A stretch of DNA of 64,000 bases, from assembly GCF_004000435.1 (NCBI RefSeq), contig NZ_RBVZ01000004.1:62001-126000 (forward strand). Reading direction: 5' to 3'. This DNA comes from Alexandriicola marinus. Its GTDB lineage: Bacteria > Pseudomonadota > Alphaproteobacteria > Rhodobacterales > Rhodobacteraceae. The translations under genes were made by a program, and so were the position numbers. A model generated the notes under the pieces. That model ran no database searches. It saw only the letters and a program-made list of their open reading frames with translations, and was not told where the DNA came from. Shown here one piece after another: positions 8,930 to 18,624 of this stretch. The stretch's first letter is position 1. The number at the start of each line of letters is the position of its first letter.

Positions 8930-10180
8930 GTGAACGATATGACCGAAACCGGGCCGGCCGAGCCGGCAGGCTGCGGCCCAAGGCTCAGGAAAGCCTCCGA
9001 CAGCCGGCCGCTTCGGCTTCAGGTCTTCGAGGCCGTGCGCAGTCTTGGCTGCCTGCCTCGGGCCGAGATCGCGCGGGCGCTGGGGATCAGCGCCGCCTCG
9101 GTCACGGCGGTGACAGCAGATCTGATCAATGACGGCTTTCTCGAAGAGGGGGCAACCGCGCCCCCGCGCGACGCCGCACGCGGCCGCCCGCCCGTGGGTC
9201 TTGCAGTGACGGGGCGTGCAGGCTTCGTCATCGGGCTGAAACTCTCGGACGAGACCCATACCGCCATTCTCGCCGATTTCGCGGGCACGATCCTCGCCGA
9301 GATCGCCCACCCCACCTCGAACCTGCGCAAACCGCCCGCCCGGATCCTGTCGGAACTGGAGGCGCTGGTCGCGGCGCTCCTGTCTCAGGTGGCGCTGCCG
9401 CTTGATCAGGTGGCGGGGATCGGCATCGGCATCACGGGACTGGTCGATCATCACGCGGGCACGGTGCTCTGGTCTCCGATCCTCGACGGGCGTGACTTCG
9501 ACCTGCGCGCCGCGGCGCGAAACAGGCTCGGCCGGCCGGTTTTCGTCGATAACGACGCCAACCTCCTGACGCTGTCCGAATTGTGGTTCGGCGCCGGGCG
9601 TGAACTGGACGATTTCGCCGTCGTCACGATCGAGAACGGCGTCGGCATGGGTGTTGTGATCGACAATGCCCTCTATCGCGGGGCGCGTGGCACCGGGCTC
9701 GAGCTGGGCCACACCAAGGTTCAGCTTGACGGGGCCTTGTGCCGCTGCGGGTGCCGGGGCTGTCTCGAGGCCTATCTGGCCGATTACGCGCTGGCGCGGG
9801 AGGCAGCGACGGCGCTTGGCCATTCGATCCGCGCCGAACACAGCCCCAACGCCATGCTCGACGCGCTTGGCGCCGCGGCCCGCGCGGGGGACGAGGCCGC
9901 GCAGTCGATCTTTCGGCGCGCGGGGCGCTATCTGGCCATCGGGCTGTCGAACGTGATCCAGATCTTCGATCCCGAGCTGATCATCGTCTCGAGCGACCGG
10001 ATGACCCGCGACCATGCCGATCCCGAGGCGATCCTCGCCGATGTGGCCGCTTTGTCGCCCTCGGGCCGGCATCCGGGCGCCCGGGTCGAGATTCGCCCGC
10101 GCGGCGATTTCACCTGGGCCCGCGGCGGCGCGGCGCTGGCGCTTTCCGCGGTAACGGAACAGGTTCTGGAACGCGCCTGA
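8930..10180 (+). CDS. ROK family transcriptional regulator (XylR-type)
   Basis: About 416 residues: an N-terminal winged helix (about 20-80, with AEIARALGISAASVTAVTADL) and a C-terminal ROK sugar-kinase-like domain with GIGIGITGLVDHHAGTV, VFVDNDANLLTL and the ROK zinc cluster CRCGCRGCLEAY. I favour GTG 8930, 11 bp after AAGGAA, over ATG 8939. The reading frame stays open upstream to 8471, but that stretch is antisense to xylB. Repressors of this kind control xylAB and respond to xylose, which fits the divergent layout. Confidence 0.88.
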   Translation: MNDMTETGPAEPAGCGPRLRKASDSRPLRLQVFEAVRSLGCLPRAEIARALGISAASVTAVTADLINDGFLEEGATAPPRDAARGRPPVGLAVTGRAGFVIGLKLSDETHTAILADFAGTILAEIAHPTSNLRKPPARILSELEALVAALLSQVALPLDQVAGIGIGITGLVDHHAGTVLWSPILDGRDFDLRAAARNRLGRPVFVDNDANLLTLSELWFGAGRELDDFAVVTIENGVGMGVVIDNALYRGARGTGLELGHTKVQLDGALCRCGCRGCLEAYLADYALAREAATALGHSIRAEHSPNAMLDALGAAARAGDEAAQSIFRRAGRYLAIGLSNVIQIFDPELIIVSSDRMTRDHADPEAILADVAALSPSGRHPGARVEIRPRGDFTWARGGAALALSAVTEQVLERA

Positions 10181-10334
10181 GGTCTCCCGCGACGGATTCA
10201 GTCACACTTTTTCTGCTTTTGAATGCCTGATTGTGCAATTTTTTGATCCATACTTTCACTTTTCGAACATTCTTCGGAAATTGCGTGCCGCAGACGCTGC
10301 CCTCCATACAGGACGCCACACCACGACAAGCCGT

Positions 10335-10363
10335 TTGACGGAGCGGCAATCCCAAACTAGAAC
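10335..10363 (+). promoter_or_regulatory. Promoter of the imuA-imuB-dnaE2 cassette
   Basis: TTGACG (10335-10340) and TAGAAC (10358-10363) are separated by 17 bp, a good sigma-70 type promoter 20 bp before the imuA start. Its -10 element runs into the LexA box, so LexA binding would block RNA polymerase directly. Confidence 0.65.
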
Positions 10364-10374
10364 AAAAGAAGAAC
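10360..10374 (+). promoter_or_regulatory. LexA (SOS) box, GAAC-N7-GAAC
   Basis: Two GAAC half-sites at 10360-10363 and 10371-10374 are separated by exactly seven bases. This direct repeat is the established LexA target in alphaproteobacteria (GTTC-N7-GTTC on the other strand). It overlaps the -10 element and lies just before the translesion synthesis genes known to be SOS-regulated. Confidence 0.82.
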
Positions 10375-10382
10375 AAACAGAG

Positions 10383-11069
10383 ATGCGAGTCGCCGTGACG
10401 TGTCTGCAAAACCGTCTGCCCCACCCCACGCGCTGCACCGCGCAACAGGCCGATGCCGCCCCGACCCTGTCGGAGGTGTTTCCCGTCCGGGCGACAGACG
10501 GGGCGGCGCCCGCCTTCGTTGCGGCTCACGTGACGCGCGCGGCGCGCGGCCCCGTCCTGTGGATACAGGACCGGCAGTCGATCCGCGAAACCGGCCGGCC
10601 CTACCTTGCGGGCTTTGCCCGCCCGCCCGAGATGCTCTGCCTTGTCGTGTCGCGCGCGGTCGATGTGCTCTGGGCCATGGAACAGGGGCTGGGCTGCGCG
10701 GCACTTTCGGCCGTGGTGGGCGAGATATGGGGCAATCCCCCGGCGCTCGACTTCACCGCCAGCAAACGTCTCGCGCTCAGGGCCGAGGCGCATGGCGTGC
10801 CGGCCTGGCTGATCCGGCGCGGGGCGGAGGCCGATCTGAGTGCGGCACGCGAACGCTGGCGGCTCTCCTCCCTGCCCTCGCTGACCGATCCGGACGATCC
10901 CCGCGCGCCGGGGCGGCCGCAATGGCGGGCGGAGCTGTTCCGCGCGCGCTGGCGGACGCCCGGCGACTGGGTGGTGCGCCATGACGCGGGCACGGGCGAG
11001 ATCGTCTTTGACCATGGGGTGGCGCGCCCCGCGACGATTGACGAAACCGGGCGGCAGGCCGCCGGATAG
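10383..11069 (+). CDS. imuA: ImuA-like SOS mutagenesis protein
   Basis: The 228-residue protein is a RecA/SulA-like ImuA homolog. The core GPVLWIQDRQSIRETGRPYLAGF, AMEQGLGCAALSAVVGEIWG and LDFTASKRLALRAEAHGVPAWLI match the ImuA pattern. ATG 10383 is used because it follows the SOS promoter; a longer upstream extension would run through the promoter. It is the first gene of the cassette and precedes imuB by 18 bp. ImuA is thought to help load ImuB and DnaE2 on damaged DNA. Confidence 0.88.
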   Translation: MRVAVTCLQNRLPHPTRCTAQQADAAPTLSEVFPVRATDGAAPAFVAAHVTRAARGPVLWIQDRQSIRETGRPYLAGFARPPEMLCLVVSRAVDVLWAMEQGLGCAALSAVVGEIWGNPPALDFTASKRLALRAEAHGVPAWLIRRGAEADLSAARERWRLSSLPSLTDPDDPRAPGRPQWRAELFRARWRTPGDWVVRHDAGTGEIVFDHGVARPATIDETGRQAAG

Positions 11070-11087
11070 GCACGGGGGCCACGGCTC

Positions 11088-12965
11088 ATGAGCCGCGAGG
11101 ACAAGCTGCCGGTCCTCGCCACCCTGCCCCGGCCCGCAAGACACCAGACCGAACCGGATCGCACGGCCCCCGCCGATCTGGCCCGGGCCATCGCCGCACT
11201 GCGCGAGGCCGAGGCCGCGATAACGGCGCCGGCCCCGCGCGATGGCGGCGATTTGCCCCGCCCGAACAGGACCGAAACCGACGACACCGATTTCACCCCC
11301 GTCGGCCCGCCCCGGCCGCGCTGGCGCGCCGGGCCGGACGCGCCCTCCGACATGGGCGCGGCAAGGCCCGGGCGGGCGGGTGTCGCCGCAGGCGCAGTTG
11401 CCCCGCCCGGGGACCGCGATCCGCTTGCCCGGCGGTTCCTGTCGCTGCACATGCCCGATTTCGCCATTGAGCGCTGGCAGCGGCATGCCGCCCGCACCAA
11501 TGCCGAATTGCCGCAGGACATCCCCCACGCCCTCGCCATGGAAGGCCCGCACGGGCCGGTGATCCACGCGCTCAACCGGGCCGCCCGGCTTGCCGGCATC
11601 GAACTGGGGGCCCGCGTGGTCGACATGCGCGCGCTGGTGCCCGAACTGCGGCTCGATTACGCCGATCCCGGTGGCGATGCTGCGGCCCTCGAGCGGTTGA
11701 TGCGCTGGTGCCGGCGCTGGTGCCCCTGGACGGTGGTGGACGGGCTGTCGATGCACGGCGCAGGCGTCGTGATGGACACGACCGGCTCGGATCACCTCTG
11801 GGGCGGCGAGGCGGCGATGCTGCGCGATATCGAGGCGCGGCTCTCCGCGCTCGGCATCTCGGCGCAGCTGGCCATCGCGCCCACCCGCGGCGCGGCCTGG
11901 GCGCTGGCGCGGCTGGGCGGGGTGCGCGAATGCTGCGCGGCGGACGAACTGGCCGCGCGCATGGCCCCCCTGCCCGTGGCCGCCCTCCGCCTGACGGGCG
12001 AGACGCGGCTTTTGCTGCAACGGCTGGGGCTCAAGACCGTGGGCGATCTGGCCGCCGTGCCGCGCCTGTCGCTGGCGCGGCGCTTTTCGCGCGCGGCGCT
12101 GCCGGAAAACCCGCTTCTCCGGCTCGACCAGATGATGGGACGGCTGGCGGAACCCGTGGCCTCGCCCGACGACCCGCCCCGCTTTGCCGTGCAATCCCAG
12201 CTGTCCGAGACGGTGATGGACCCGGTCCCCCTGATCCCCGGCCTCTGCGCCGAATTGTGCGAGGGGCTGGCCGCGGCGGGTTTTGGTGCGCGGCGCATCA
12301 CGCTGACCATCTACCGCAGCGACGGCGAGGTCAGCGAGGCCGCGGCCGCCACCTCGCAACCCAGCCGCGACCCCGCCCATCTGGCGCGCCTGTTCGAGGG
12401 CAAGCTCGACCGGATCGACCCGGGCTTCGGCTTCGACCTGATCACGCTGGCCGCATCGCAGGCCGAAAAGATGACCACCGCGCAGGCCCGGCTGGACGGC
12501 GGGCCCGAGGCCGGGCCCGATACGGGCCGGCTGATCGACAGGCTTTCGGCGCGGTTCGGGGCGCAGGCGCTGCGCCGGCCCGCCATGCGCGAAAGCCACA
12601 TCCCCGAGCGGCGCGAGGCCTGGGCGCCCGCCATGGCGGGTCTGCCCCGCCGGCCCGAACCCGCACCCCGCCCGCGCCCCCTGCGACTGCTGGAACCGCC
12701 CGAACAGGTGACCGTTGTTCATGCCGTCCCCGACGGGCCGCCCGCGCAATTCATCTGGCGTCGCCAGACCCACCGCGTCACCCGCTATGCCGGCCCCGAG
12801 CGGATCGCCCCGGAATGGTGGGCCGACAGGCCCGGCACCCGGCTGAGGGATTATTACCGGATCGAGGATCATCAGGGCGCGCGGTTCTGGATCTACCGCG
12901 AGGGCATCCTGGGCGATGGGCGCGGCGGCAGCCCGGATTGGTTCATTCACGGGATATTCGGATGA
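11088..12965 (+). CDS. imuB: ImuB, Y-family polymerase-like translesion protein
   Basis: The 625-residue protein is a catalytically degenerate Y-family (DinB-like) polymerase homolog that bridges DnaE2 and the beta clamp. The family fold begins at about residue 114 (RFLSLHMPDFAIERW) and continues with WTVVDGLSMHGAGVVMDTTGSDHLWGGE, where the metal-binding acidic pattern of active polymerases is incomplete, and GISAQLAIAPTRGAAWALA. The C-terminal domain ends RDYYRIEDHQGARFWIYREG, typical of ImuB. The first ~113 residues are a Pro/Arg-rich extension without recognisable fold; the true start may be further downstream. Confidence 0.9.
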   Translation: MSREDKLPVLATLPRPARHQTEPDRTAPADLARAIAALREAEAAITAPAPRDGGDLPRPNRTETDDTDFTPVGPPRPRWRAGPDAPSDMGAARPGRAGVAAGAVAPPGDRDPLARRFLSLHMPDFAIERWQRHAARTNAELPQDIPHALAMEGPHGPVIHALNRAARLAGIELGARVVDMRALVPELRLDYADPGGDAAALERLMRWCRRWCPWTVVDGLSMHGAGVVMDTTGSDHLWGGEAAMLRDIEARLSALGISAQLAIAPTRGAAWALARLGGVRECCAADELAARMAPLPVAALRLTGETRLLLQRLGLKTVGDLAAVPRLSLARRFSRAALPENPLLRLDQMMGRLAEPVASPDDPPRFAVQSQLSETVMDPVPLIPGLCAELCEGLAAAGFGARRITLTIYRSDGEVSEAAAATSQPSRDPAHLARLFEGKLDRIDPGFGFDLITLAASQAEKMTTAQARLDGGPEAGPDTGRLIDRLSARFGAQALRRPAMRESHIPERREAWAPAMAGLPRRPEPAPRPRPLRLLEPPEQVTVVHAVPDGPPAQFIWRRQTHRVTRYAGPERIAPEWWADRPGTRLRDYYRIEDHQGARFWIYREGILGDGRGGSPDWFIHGIFG

Positions 12966-13004
12966 GGGCGCCGGATGACCCGCGACAAGGAGGTATGACC
13001 CGCC

Positions 13005-16000
13005 ATGCCCGAGAATGACCATCAGCATCCGCGCCGGACCCTGCCGGAGGACGGGGTCTTTACCCGCAACGCCCGCGCGCCCTTTGTCGAACTGGGGCTC
13101 GCCTCGTGCTTTTCCTTCCTGCGCGGGGCCTCGGACGCGGTCGATCTGGTCCGGCAGGCCTGGCAGCTGGGCTATGACGCCCTGGGGATCGCCGATCTGA
13201 ACACGCTCGCGGGCGTGGTGCGGCTTCATGTCGAGGCGCACAAGGCGCAGGTCCGGCCGCTTACCGGATGCCGGATCGGCCTTCTGACAGGGGAAGAATT
13301 CCTGGCCTATCCCACCGATCGCGAGGCCTATGGCCGGCTGTCGCGGCTTTTGTCGAAGGGCAAGATGCAGGATGCCGGGGGCGCGTGGCAGCAGAAGGGT
13401 ATCTGCGACCTGGCGCTGGATGACCTCGCCCGCGAGGCCCATGGCCTGATCCTGATCGCGGTGCCGGGCGATGACATCACGGCCTTTGGCGAGGCGCTGC
13501 CACGGCTGGTCCGGCACCTGCCGGAGATGGGCCATATCGCGGCCTCCTACCTCTATCGCGGCGATGACCGGGCGCGGATCACCGCGCTCGACCGGCTGGC
13601 AAAGCGGCACGGACTGTCGATCCTGGCCACCAACGACGTGCTCTATCATGTGCCAGAGCGGCGCCCCCTGCAGGACGTGATGACCTGCATCCGCGAGAAA
13701 TGCACCCTGACCGAGGCGGGCTTCCGGCTCGAACAGAATGCCGAGCGCCATCTCAAGGGCCCGGCCGAGATGATGCGCCTGTTCTCCGAATGGCCGCATG
13801 CGATCCGTGCCAGCCGCGAGATCGCCGACCGGATCACGTTCGACCTGTCGGAACTGGCCTATGAGTACCCCCGCGAGGTGATCCCCGAGGACATGTCACC
13901 GCAGGACTGGCTGGAAGAGCTGACATGGCGGGGCGCGGCCGAACGCTATCCGGACGGCGTGCCCGATGAGACGCGCGCCGTCCTGCGCAAGGAGCTGGCG
14001 ATGATCGCCAAGCTCGATATCGCGCGTTATTTCCTGACGATCCACGACATCATCAAGTTCGCCCGCGAAGACCTTGAAAAGCCTATTCTTTGCCAGGGTC
14101 GCGGCTCGGCCGCAAATTCGGCGGTCTGCTATGTTCTGGGGATCACCGCCGTCGATCCGGCGCAGCACCAGCTGCTGTTCGAACGCTTCATCTCGGAAGA
14201 GCGGAAGGAACCGCCCGATATCGACGTCGATTTCGAACACGAGCGCCGCGAAGAGGTGATCCAGCACATCTATGACAAATATGGCCGCGATCGCGCGGGG
14301 CTCTGCGCCACGGTGATCCATTACCGACCCCGCTCGGCCATCCGCGAGGTCGGCAAGGTGATGGGCCTGTCGGAGGATGTGACGGGCGCGCTGGCCAAGA
14401 CGATCTGGGGGTCGTGGGGCAAGGATGTAGCCGAAGGCCACGTGGCCGAGGCCGGGCTCGACCTGTCGGACCCGGTCTTGCGGCGCACGATCATCCTGGC
14501 CCGGCAGCTGATCGGGATGCCGCGCCACCTGAGCCAGCATGTGGGCGGCTTCATCCTGACAGAACGCCCCCTGACCGAGACGGTGCCCATCGGCAATGGC
14601 GCGATGCCGGACCGGTCCTTCATCGAATGGGACAAGGACGATATCGACGCACTGGGGATCCTGAAGGTGGATATCCTCGCGCTTGGAATGCTGACGTGCA
14701 TCCGCAAGGCATTCGACATGATTTCAGCGCATTACGGGGAGGAGTTCACCCTCGCCACCACCCCGCGCGAAGACCCCCGCGTCTACGAGATGCTGTGCCG
14801 GGGCGACAGCGTGGGCGTGTTCCAGGTGGAAAGCCGCGCACAGATGAACATGCTGCCGCGCCTGCGCCCGCGGGAATTCTACGACCTCGTGATCGAGGTC
14901 GCCATCGTGCGCCCGGGCCCGATCCAGGGCGATATGGTCCACCCCTATCTGCGCCGCCGCAACGGCGAGGAAGCGGTGGACTATCCCGCGCCCGGCGCGC
15001 CCCATGATCCGGCCGAGCTGAAGAACATCCTCGGCCGGACGCTGGGTGTGCCGATCTTTCAGGAACAGGCGATGAAGATCGCGATCGAGGCCGCGGAATT
15101 CAGCCCCGCCGAGGCCAATGAGCTGCGCAAGGCCATGGCCACCTTCCGGTCCAAGGGCACGATCGGGCTTCTGGAGGAAAAGATGGTGGGCCGGATGGTG
15201 GCGCGCGGCTATGACGAGGATTTCGCGCGGCGCTGTTTCAACCAGATCAAGGGCTTTGGCGAATACGGCTTTCCCGAAAGCCACGCGGCCAGTTTCGCGC
15301 ATCTGGTCTATGTCTCCAGCTGGCTGAAATGTCATTATCCTGCAGTGTTTTGCGCGGCACTTCTCAACTCGCAGCCGATGGGGTTCTACGCGCCCGCGCA
15401 GATCGTGCGCGATGCCCGCGAACACGGGGTGACGGTGCGGCCGCCGGATGTGAACTTCTCGGATTGGGACAATACGCTTGAACCGGTGGGCGCGGGCGCA
15501 TTCGCCGTCCGGCTGGGCTTCCGACAGGTCACCGGCCTGCGCGAGGATGTGGCGGCCCGGATCATGGCCGCGCGTGAGGCGCCCTATCGCGATCTGGCCG
15601 ATCTCAAGGCCCGCGCGGGCATCAGCGCCGCCCATATCCGCAGGCTGGCCGAGGCCGATGCCATGCGCTCGATGTTCATCGACCGCAGGCAGGCCCTGTG
15701 GGAGGCCAAGGGCCTGCGCGACGCGCCCGACCTGCCGCTTTTCCGTGAGACCCGCGACGAGGGGGCCGAACGGCCCGTCGCCCTGCCCGCCATGCCCGTC
15801 TGCGAACAGGTGGTGGCCGATTACCAGACGCTCAGGCTCAGCCTGAAGGCGCATCCCATGGCCTTTCTGCGCAAGAGCCTGACGAAATCCGGCTATGCCA
15901 CCGCGCGCAGCCTGCACGACAGCCGCGACAGGCAGAAGGTCCGGCTTGCGGGCCTTGTCCTGATCCGGCAGCGCCCCGGCAGCGCGAACGGCGTCTGTTT

Positions 16001-16322
16001 CATCACGCTCGAGGACGAGACGGGCGTCGCCAACCTTGTCGTCTGGCCCAAGGTGATGGAGCAGTATCGCAAGGTCGTCATGCAATCGCGGCTTCTGGCG
16101 GTGCATGGCTATATCCAGCGCGACGTGGAGATCATCCACCTTGTCGCCACCCATCTTGAGGATCGGTCCGACGCGCTGTTGCGGTTGTCACCCGACGGGT
16201 TGAAACCCGCCATCGCCCATGCCGACGAGGTCAACCGTCCCGTTCAGGGCCGGCTTGCCGCGCCGACCTCGCGCCACCCCAGAGACGCCGCGATCATCCC
16301 CAAGAGCCGGGATTTCCACTAG
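13005..16322 (+). CDS. dnaE2: Error-prone DNA polymerase III alpha subunit DnaE2
   Basis: The 1105-residue C-family polymerase has an N-terminal PHP domain (FVELGLASCFSFLRGAS...), the palm region with the catalytic aspartates in PPDIDVDFEHERREEVI, and a C-terminal OB-fold (ANGVCFITLEDETGVANLVVWP). It carries out error-prone synthesis past lesions with ImuB. A strong AAGGAGG lies 12 bp upstream of the ATG; a closer ATG in another frame runs into a stop. It is the third gene of the SOS cassette. The length fits the DnaE2 group rather than the larger replicative DnaE1. Confidence 0.96.
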   Translation: MPENDHQHPRRTLPEDGVFTRNARAPFVELGLASCFSFLRGASDAVDLVRQAWQLGYDALGIADLNTLAGVVRLHVEAHKAQVRPLTGCRIGLLTGEEFLAYPTDREAYGRLSRLLSKGKMQDAGGAWQQKGICDLALDDLAREAHGLILIAVPGDDITAFGEALPRLVRHLPEMGHIAASYLYRGDDRARITALDRLAKRHGLSILATNDVLYHVPERRPLQDVMTCIREKCTLTEAGFRLEQNAERHLKGPAEMMRLFSEWPHAIRASREIADRITFDLSELAYEYPREVIPEDMSPQDWLEELTWRGAAERYPDGVPDETRAVLRKELAMIAKLDIARYFLTIHDIIKFAREDLEKPILCQGRGSAANSAVCYVLGITAVDPAQHQLLFERFISEERKEPPDIDVDFEHERREEVIQHIYDKYGRDRAGLCATVIHYRPRSAIREVGKVMGLSEDVTGALAKTIWGSWGKDVAEGHVAEAGLDLSDPVLRRTIILARQLIGMPRHLSQHVGGFILTERPLTETVPIGNGAMPDRSFIEWDKDDIDALGILKVDILALGMLTCIRKAFDMISAHYGEEFTLATTPREDPRVYEMLCRGDSVGVFQVESRAQMNMLPRLRPREFYDLVIEVAIVRPGPIQGDMVHPYLRRRNGEEAVDYPAPGAPHDPAELKNILGRTLGVPIFQEQAMKIAIEAAEFSPAEANELRKAMATFRSKGTIGLLEEKMVGRMVARGYDEDFARRCFNQIKGFGEYGFPESHAASFAHLVYVSSWLKCHYPAVFCAALLNSQPMGFYAPAQIVRDAREHGVTVRPPDVNFSDWDNTLEPVGAGAFAVRLGFRQVTGLREDVAARIMAAREAPYRDLADLKARAGISAAHIRRLAEADAMRSMFIDRRQALWEAKGLRDAPDLPLFRETRDEGAERPVALPAMPVCEQVVADYQTLRLSLKAHPMAFLRKSLTKSGYATARSLHDSRDRQKVRLAGLVLIRQRPGSANGVCFITLEDETGVANLVVWPKVMEQYRKVVMQSRLLAVHGYIQRDVEIIHLVATHLEDRSDALLRLSPDGLKPAIAHADEVNRPVQGRLAAPTSRHPRDAAIIPKSRDFH

Positions 16323-16533
16323 ACACCAGAAACCCGGTCTTGGGCATGACCGCCCCGTCCGGCCGCAAGCCCCGATCCACGGCTCACGACGGCATCGCAG
16401 GACACGCCGACCCCGAAATGCCGCAACCGGGGCACAGACGAGACACCGGCCCATCCGATCGCGTGACCTCCCCCCGAGATTGCGTTAAGGGACGCGAGAC
16501 CCCTGTTTCCTTTCTGATATCGGACGCTTTTTC

Positions 16534-17283
16534 ATGACCCGCGCCTATGCCATCGGCGACATTCACGGCCATCTTGATCTGCTGGTGCAGGCCCATGCCC
16601 TGATCGCCGCCGATCGCGCCGAAACGGGCGACATGTCCGCCCCGGTGATCCATCTGGGCGACCTGATCGATCGCGGCCCCGAAAGCGCCGAAGTGCTGGA
16701 ATACCTCGTGGCCGGCACGATGAACGGCAAGCCGTGGATCACGATCAAGGGCAACCACGATTACATGTTCGAGCTGTTCCTTCGCGACCCCGTGTCAAAG
16801 GATCCGGGGCTGCGGGCGGATCTGAGCTGGCTAGATCCCCGCCTCGGCGGCGACACGACGCTGGCGAGCTACGGGATCGAGGTCACGCCCGAACGTGATC
16901 CGGCCGAGATCTGGTCCGAGGCGCAGGATCGTGTCCCCGACAGCCACCGCGCCTTCATCGAGGGCCTGCCCCTGACGCATCAGATCCCCGGTATCCTCTT
17001 CGTTCACGCGGGGATCCGCCCCGGCATCCCGATCGGGGAGCAGGATCCCACCGACCTGATGTGGATCCGGCGCGATTTTCACGGTCACAAACGCGATCTG
17101 GGGGTGCTGGTCGTGCATGGCCACACGCCCGTGGACGAACCGATGCATTATGGCAACCGGGTCAACCTCGACACCGGGGCGGCCTATGGCGGGCCGCTGA
17201 CGGCGGCCATCTTCGAGGATGATCGCATCTTCATCCTGACCCCGGAAGGCCGCGTCGCGCTCCGCCCACCCGCGGATACCTAG
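16534..17283 (+). CDS. Metallophosphoesterase (serine/threonine phosphatase family)
   Basis: The 249-residue protein has the full calcineurin-like motif order: GDIHGHLDLL near the N-terminus, GDLIDRGPES, GNHDYMFELF, HAGIRPG and VVHGHTPVDEP, so both metal sites appear intact. It ends NLDTGAAYGGPLTAAIF, the usual pattern of bacterial PrpA/ApaH-like phosphoprotein or dinucleotide phosphatases. The substrate cannot be told from sequence. The 211 bp upstream show no other gene and no clear ribosome binding site. Confidence 0.92.
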   Translation: MTRAYAIGDIHGHLDLLVQAHALIAADRAETGDMSAPVIHLGDLIDRGPESAEVLEYLVAGTMNGKPWITIKGNHDYMFELFLRDPVSKDPGLRADLSWLDPRLGGDTTLASYGIEVTPERDPAEIWSEAQDRVPDSHRAFIEGLPLTHQIPGILFVHAGIRPGIPIGEQDPTDLMWIRRDFHGHKRDLGVLVVHGHTPVDEPMHYGNRVNLDTGAAYGGPLTAAIFEDDRIFILTPEGRVALRPPADT

Positions 17284-17389
17284 AAGGTGTTGATTTCCGG
17301 CCCCAATCGCAGGCCCGTTGCCGCCGGGTCTTGGCGCGTCACCGCCAAGCGCCTATAGCAAGACCGACCATCGCCCGAGGACGCTCCAC

Positions 17390-17977
17390 ATGCGACGCGC
17401 ACAGATCACGAGACAGACCGCCGAAACCGACATCTCCGTCGAGATCGATCTCGACGGAACCGGCACCTATGACAACAGCACCGGCATCGGTTTCTTCGAC
17501 CACATGCTCGACCAGCTGTCACGGCATTCGCTGATCGACATGACCGTGCGCTGCAAGGGCGATCTGCATATCGACGACCATCACAGCGTCGAGGATGTGG
17601 GCATCGCGCTGGGCCAGGCCCTGGCGCAGGCGCTTGGCGACAAGACCGGCATCCGCCGCTATGGCGAATGCGTCCTGCCGATGGATGACGCGCAGGTGGC
17701 CTGCGCGCTCGATCTGTCGGGGCGGCCCTACCTGATCTGCACGCTGGACATGCCCACCGCCAAGATCGGCACCTTCGATACGGAACTGGTGCGCGAATTC
17801 TTTCAGGCACTGTCGACCCATGGTGCCATCACGCTGCACATAGATCAGCGTCATGGCATCAACAGCCACCATATCGCCGAGGCCGCGTTCAAGGCCGTGG
17901 CCCGCGCGCTGCGCATGGCCATCGAGACCGATCCCCGCAAGGCCGACGCGATTCCATCGACCAAGGGCAGCCTATGA
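17390..17977 (+). CDS. hisB: Imidazoleglycerol-phosphate dehydratase
   Basis: The 195-residue monofunctional HisB carries out the dehydration step of histidine synthesis. It has the duplicated metal-binding motifs [30 protein letters not shown], and later [23 protein letters not shown] 17390 gives the usual family length; the frame is open further upstream but the extra residues do not match. It overlaps hisH by four bases. Confidence 0.96.
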   Translation: MRRAQITRQTAETDISVEIDLDGTGTYDNSTGIGFFDHMLDQLSRHSLIDMTVRCKGDLHIDDHHSVEDVGIALGQALAQALGDKTGIRRYGECVLPMDDAQVACALDLSGRPYLICTLDMPTAKIGTFDTELVREFFQALSTHGAITLHIDQRHGINSHHIAEAAFKAVARALRMAIETDPRKADAIPSTKGSL

Positions 17978-18615
17978 GCCTGACGGCGGTTCTGGATTAC
18001 GACAGCGGCAACCTGCACTCGGCGCAGAAGGCGTTCGAGAGGATGTCGCGCGAGGTGGGCGGCGGCGATGTCATCGTCACATCGGACCCCGACGTGGTGG
18101 CCCGCGCCGACCGGATCGTCCTGCCCGGCGATGGCGCCTTTCCTGCCTGCAAACGCGCGCTCGACGCGGTGCCCGGTCTGGCGGATGCGATGCGCGAGGC
18201 CGTCGAGGTCAAGGGCCGGCCCTTCCTCGGCATCTGTGTCGGCATGCAGATGCTGGCCACGCGCGGCCACGAATACGAACTGACTGACGGTTTCGGCTGG
18301 ATCGAGGGCGAGATCACGCGGATCGAACCGGCAGATGACGCGCTTAAGGTGCCGCATATGGGCTGGAACGATCTGGTGATCGACGCGCCCCACCCGGTGC
18401 TCGACGGAATTGCCACGGGCGATCACGCCTATTTCGTGCATGGCTGGGCCATGCGGGTTGCGAAACCCGAAGAGCTGCTGGCCCATGTCGATTATGCCGG
18501 CAACATCACCGCGATCGTCGGGCGCGACAATATCGTGGGCACCCAGTTCCACCCCGAGAAAAGCCAGGCGACGGGCCTGCGGCTGATCGCGAACTTCCTG
18601 ACCTGGGCGCCCTGA
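17974..18615 (+). CDS. hisH: Imidazole glycerol phosphate synthase, glutamine amidotransferase subunit
   Basis: The 213-residue class I glutamine amidotransferase supplies ammonia to HisF. The nucleophile Cys is in [11 protein letters not shown] and the catalytic His/Glu in [20 protein letters not shown] is the HisH-specific segment. Start and hisB stop overlap (ATGA), so the two are coupled. Its partner hisF lies about 1.3 kb downstream, separated by an antisense gene and hisA. Confidence 0.96.
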   Translation: MSLTAVLDYDSGNLHSAQKAFERMSREVGGGDVIVTSDPDVVARADRIVLPGDGAFPACKRALDAVPGLADAMREAVEVKGRPFLGICVGMQMLATRGHEYELTDGFGWIEGEITRIEPADDALKVPHMGWNDLVIDAPHPVLDGIATGDHAYFVHGWAMRVAKPEELLAHVDYAGNITAIVGRDNIVGTQFHPEKSQATGLRLIANFLTWAP

Positions 18616-18624
18616 CGCGACTGT

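Noticed and set aside
10110-13799. A very long open frame on the minus strand (1229 codons) across imuA, imuB and dnaE2
   Set aside because: It is the antisense shadow of high-GC genes whose plus-strand products are well conserved; its translation is low complexity and shows no domain.
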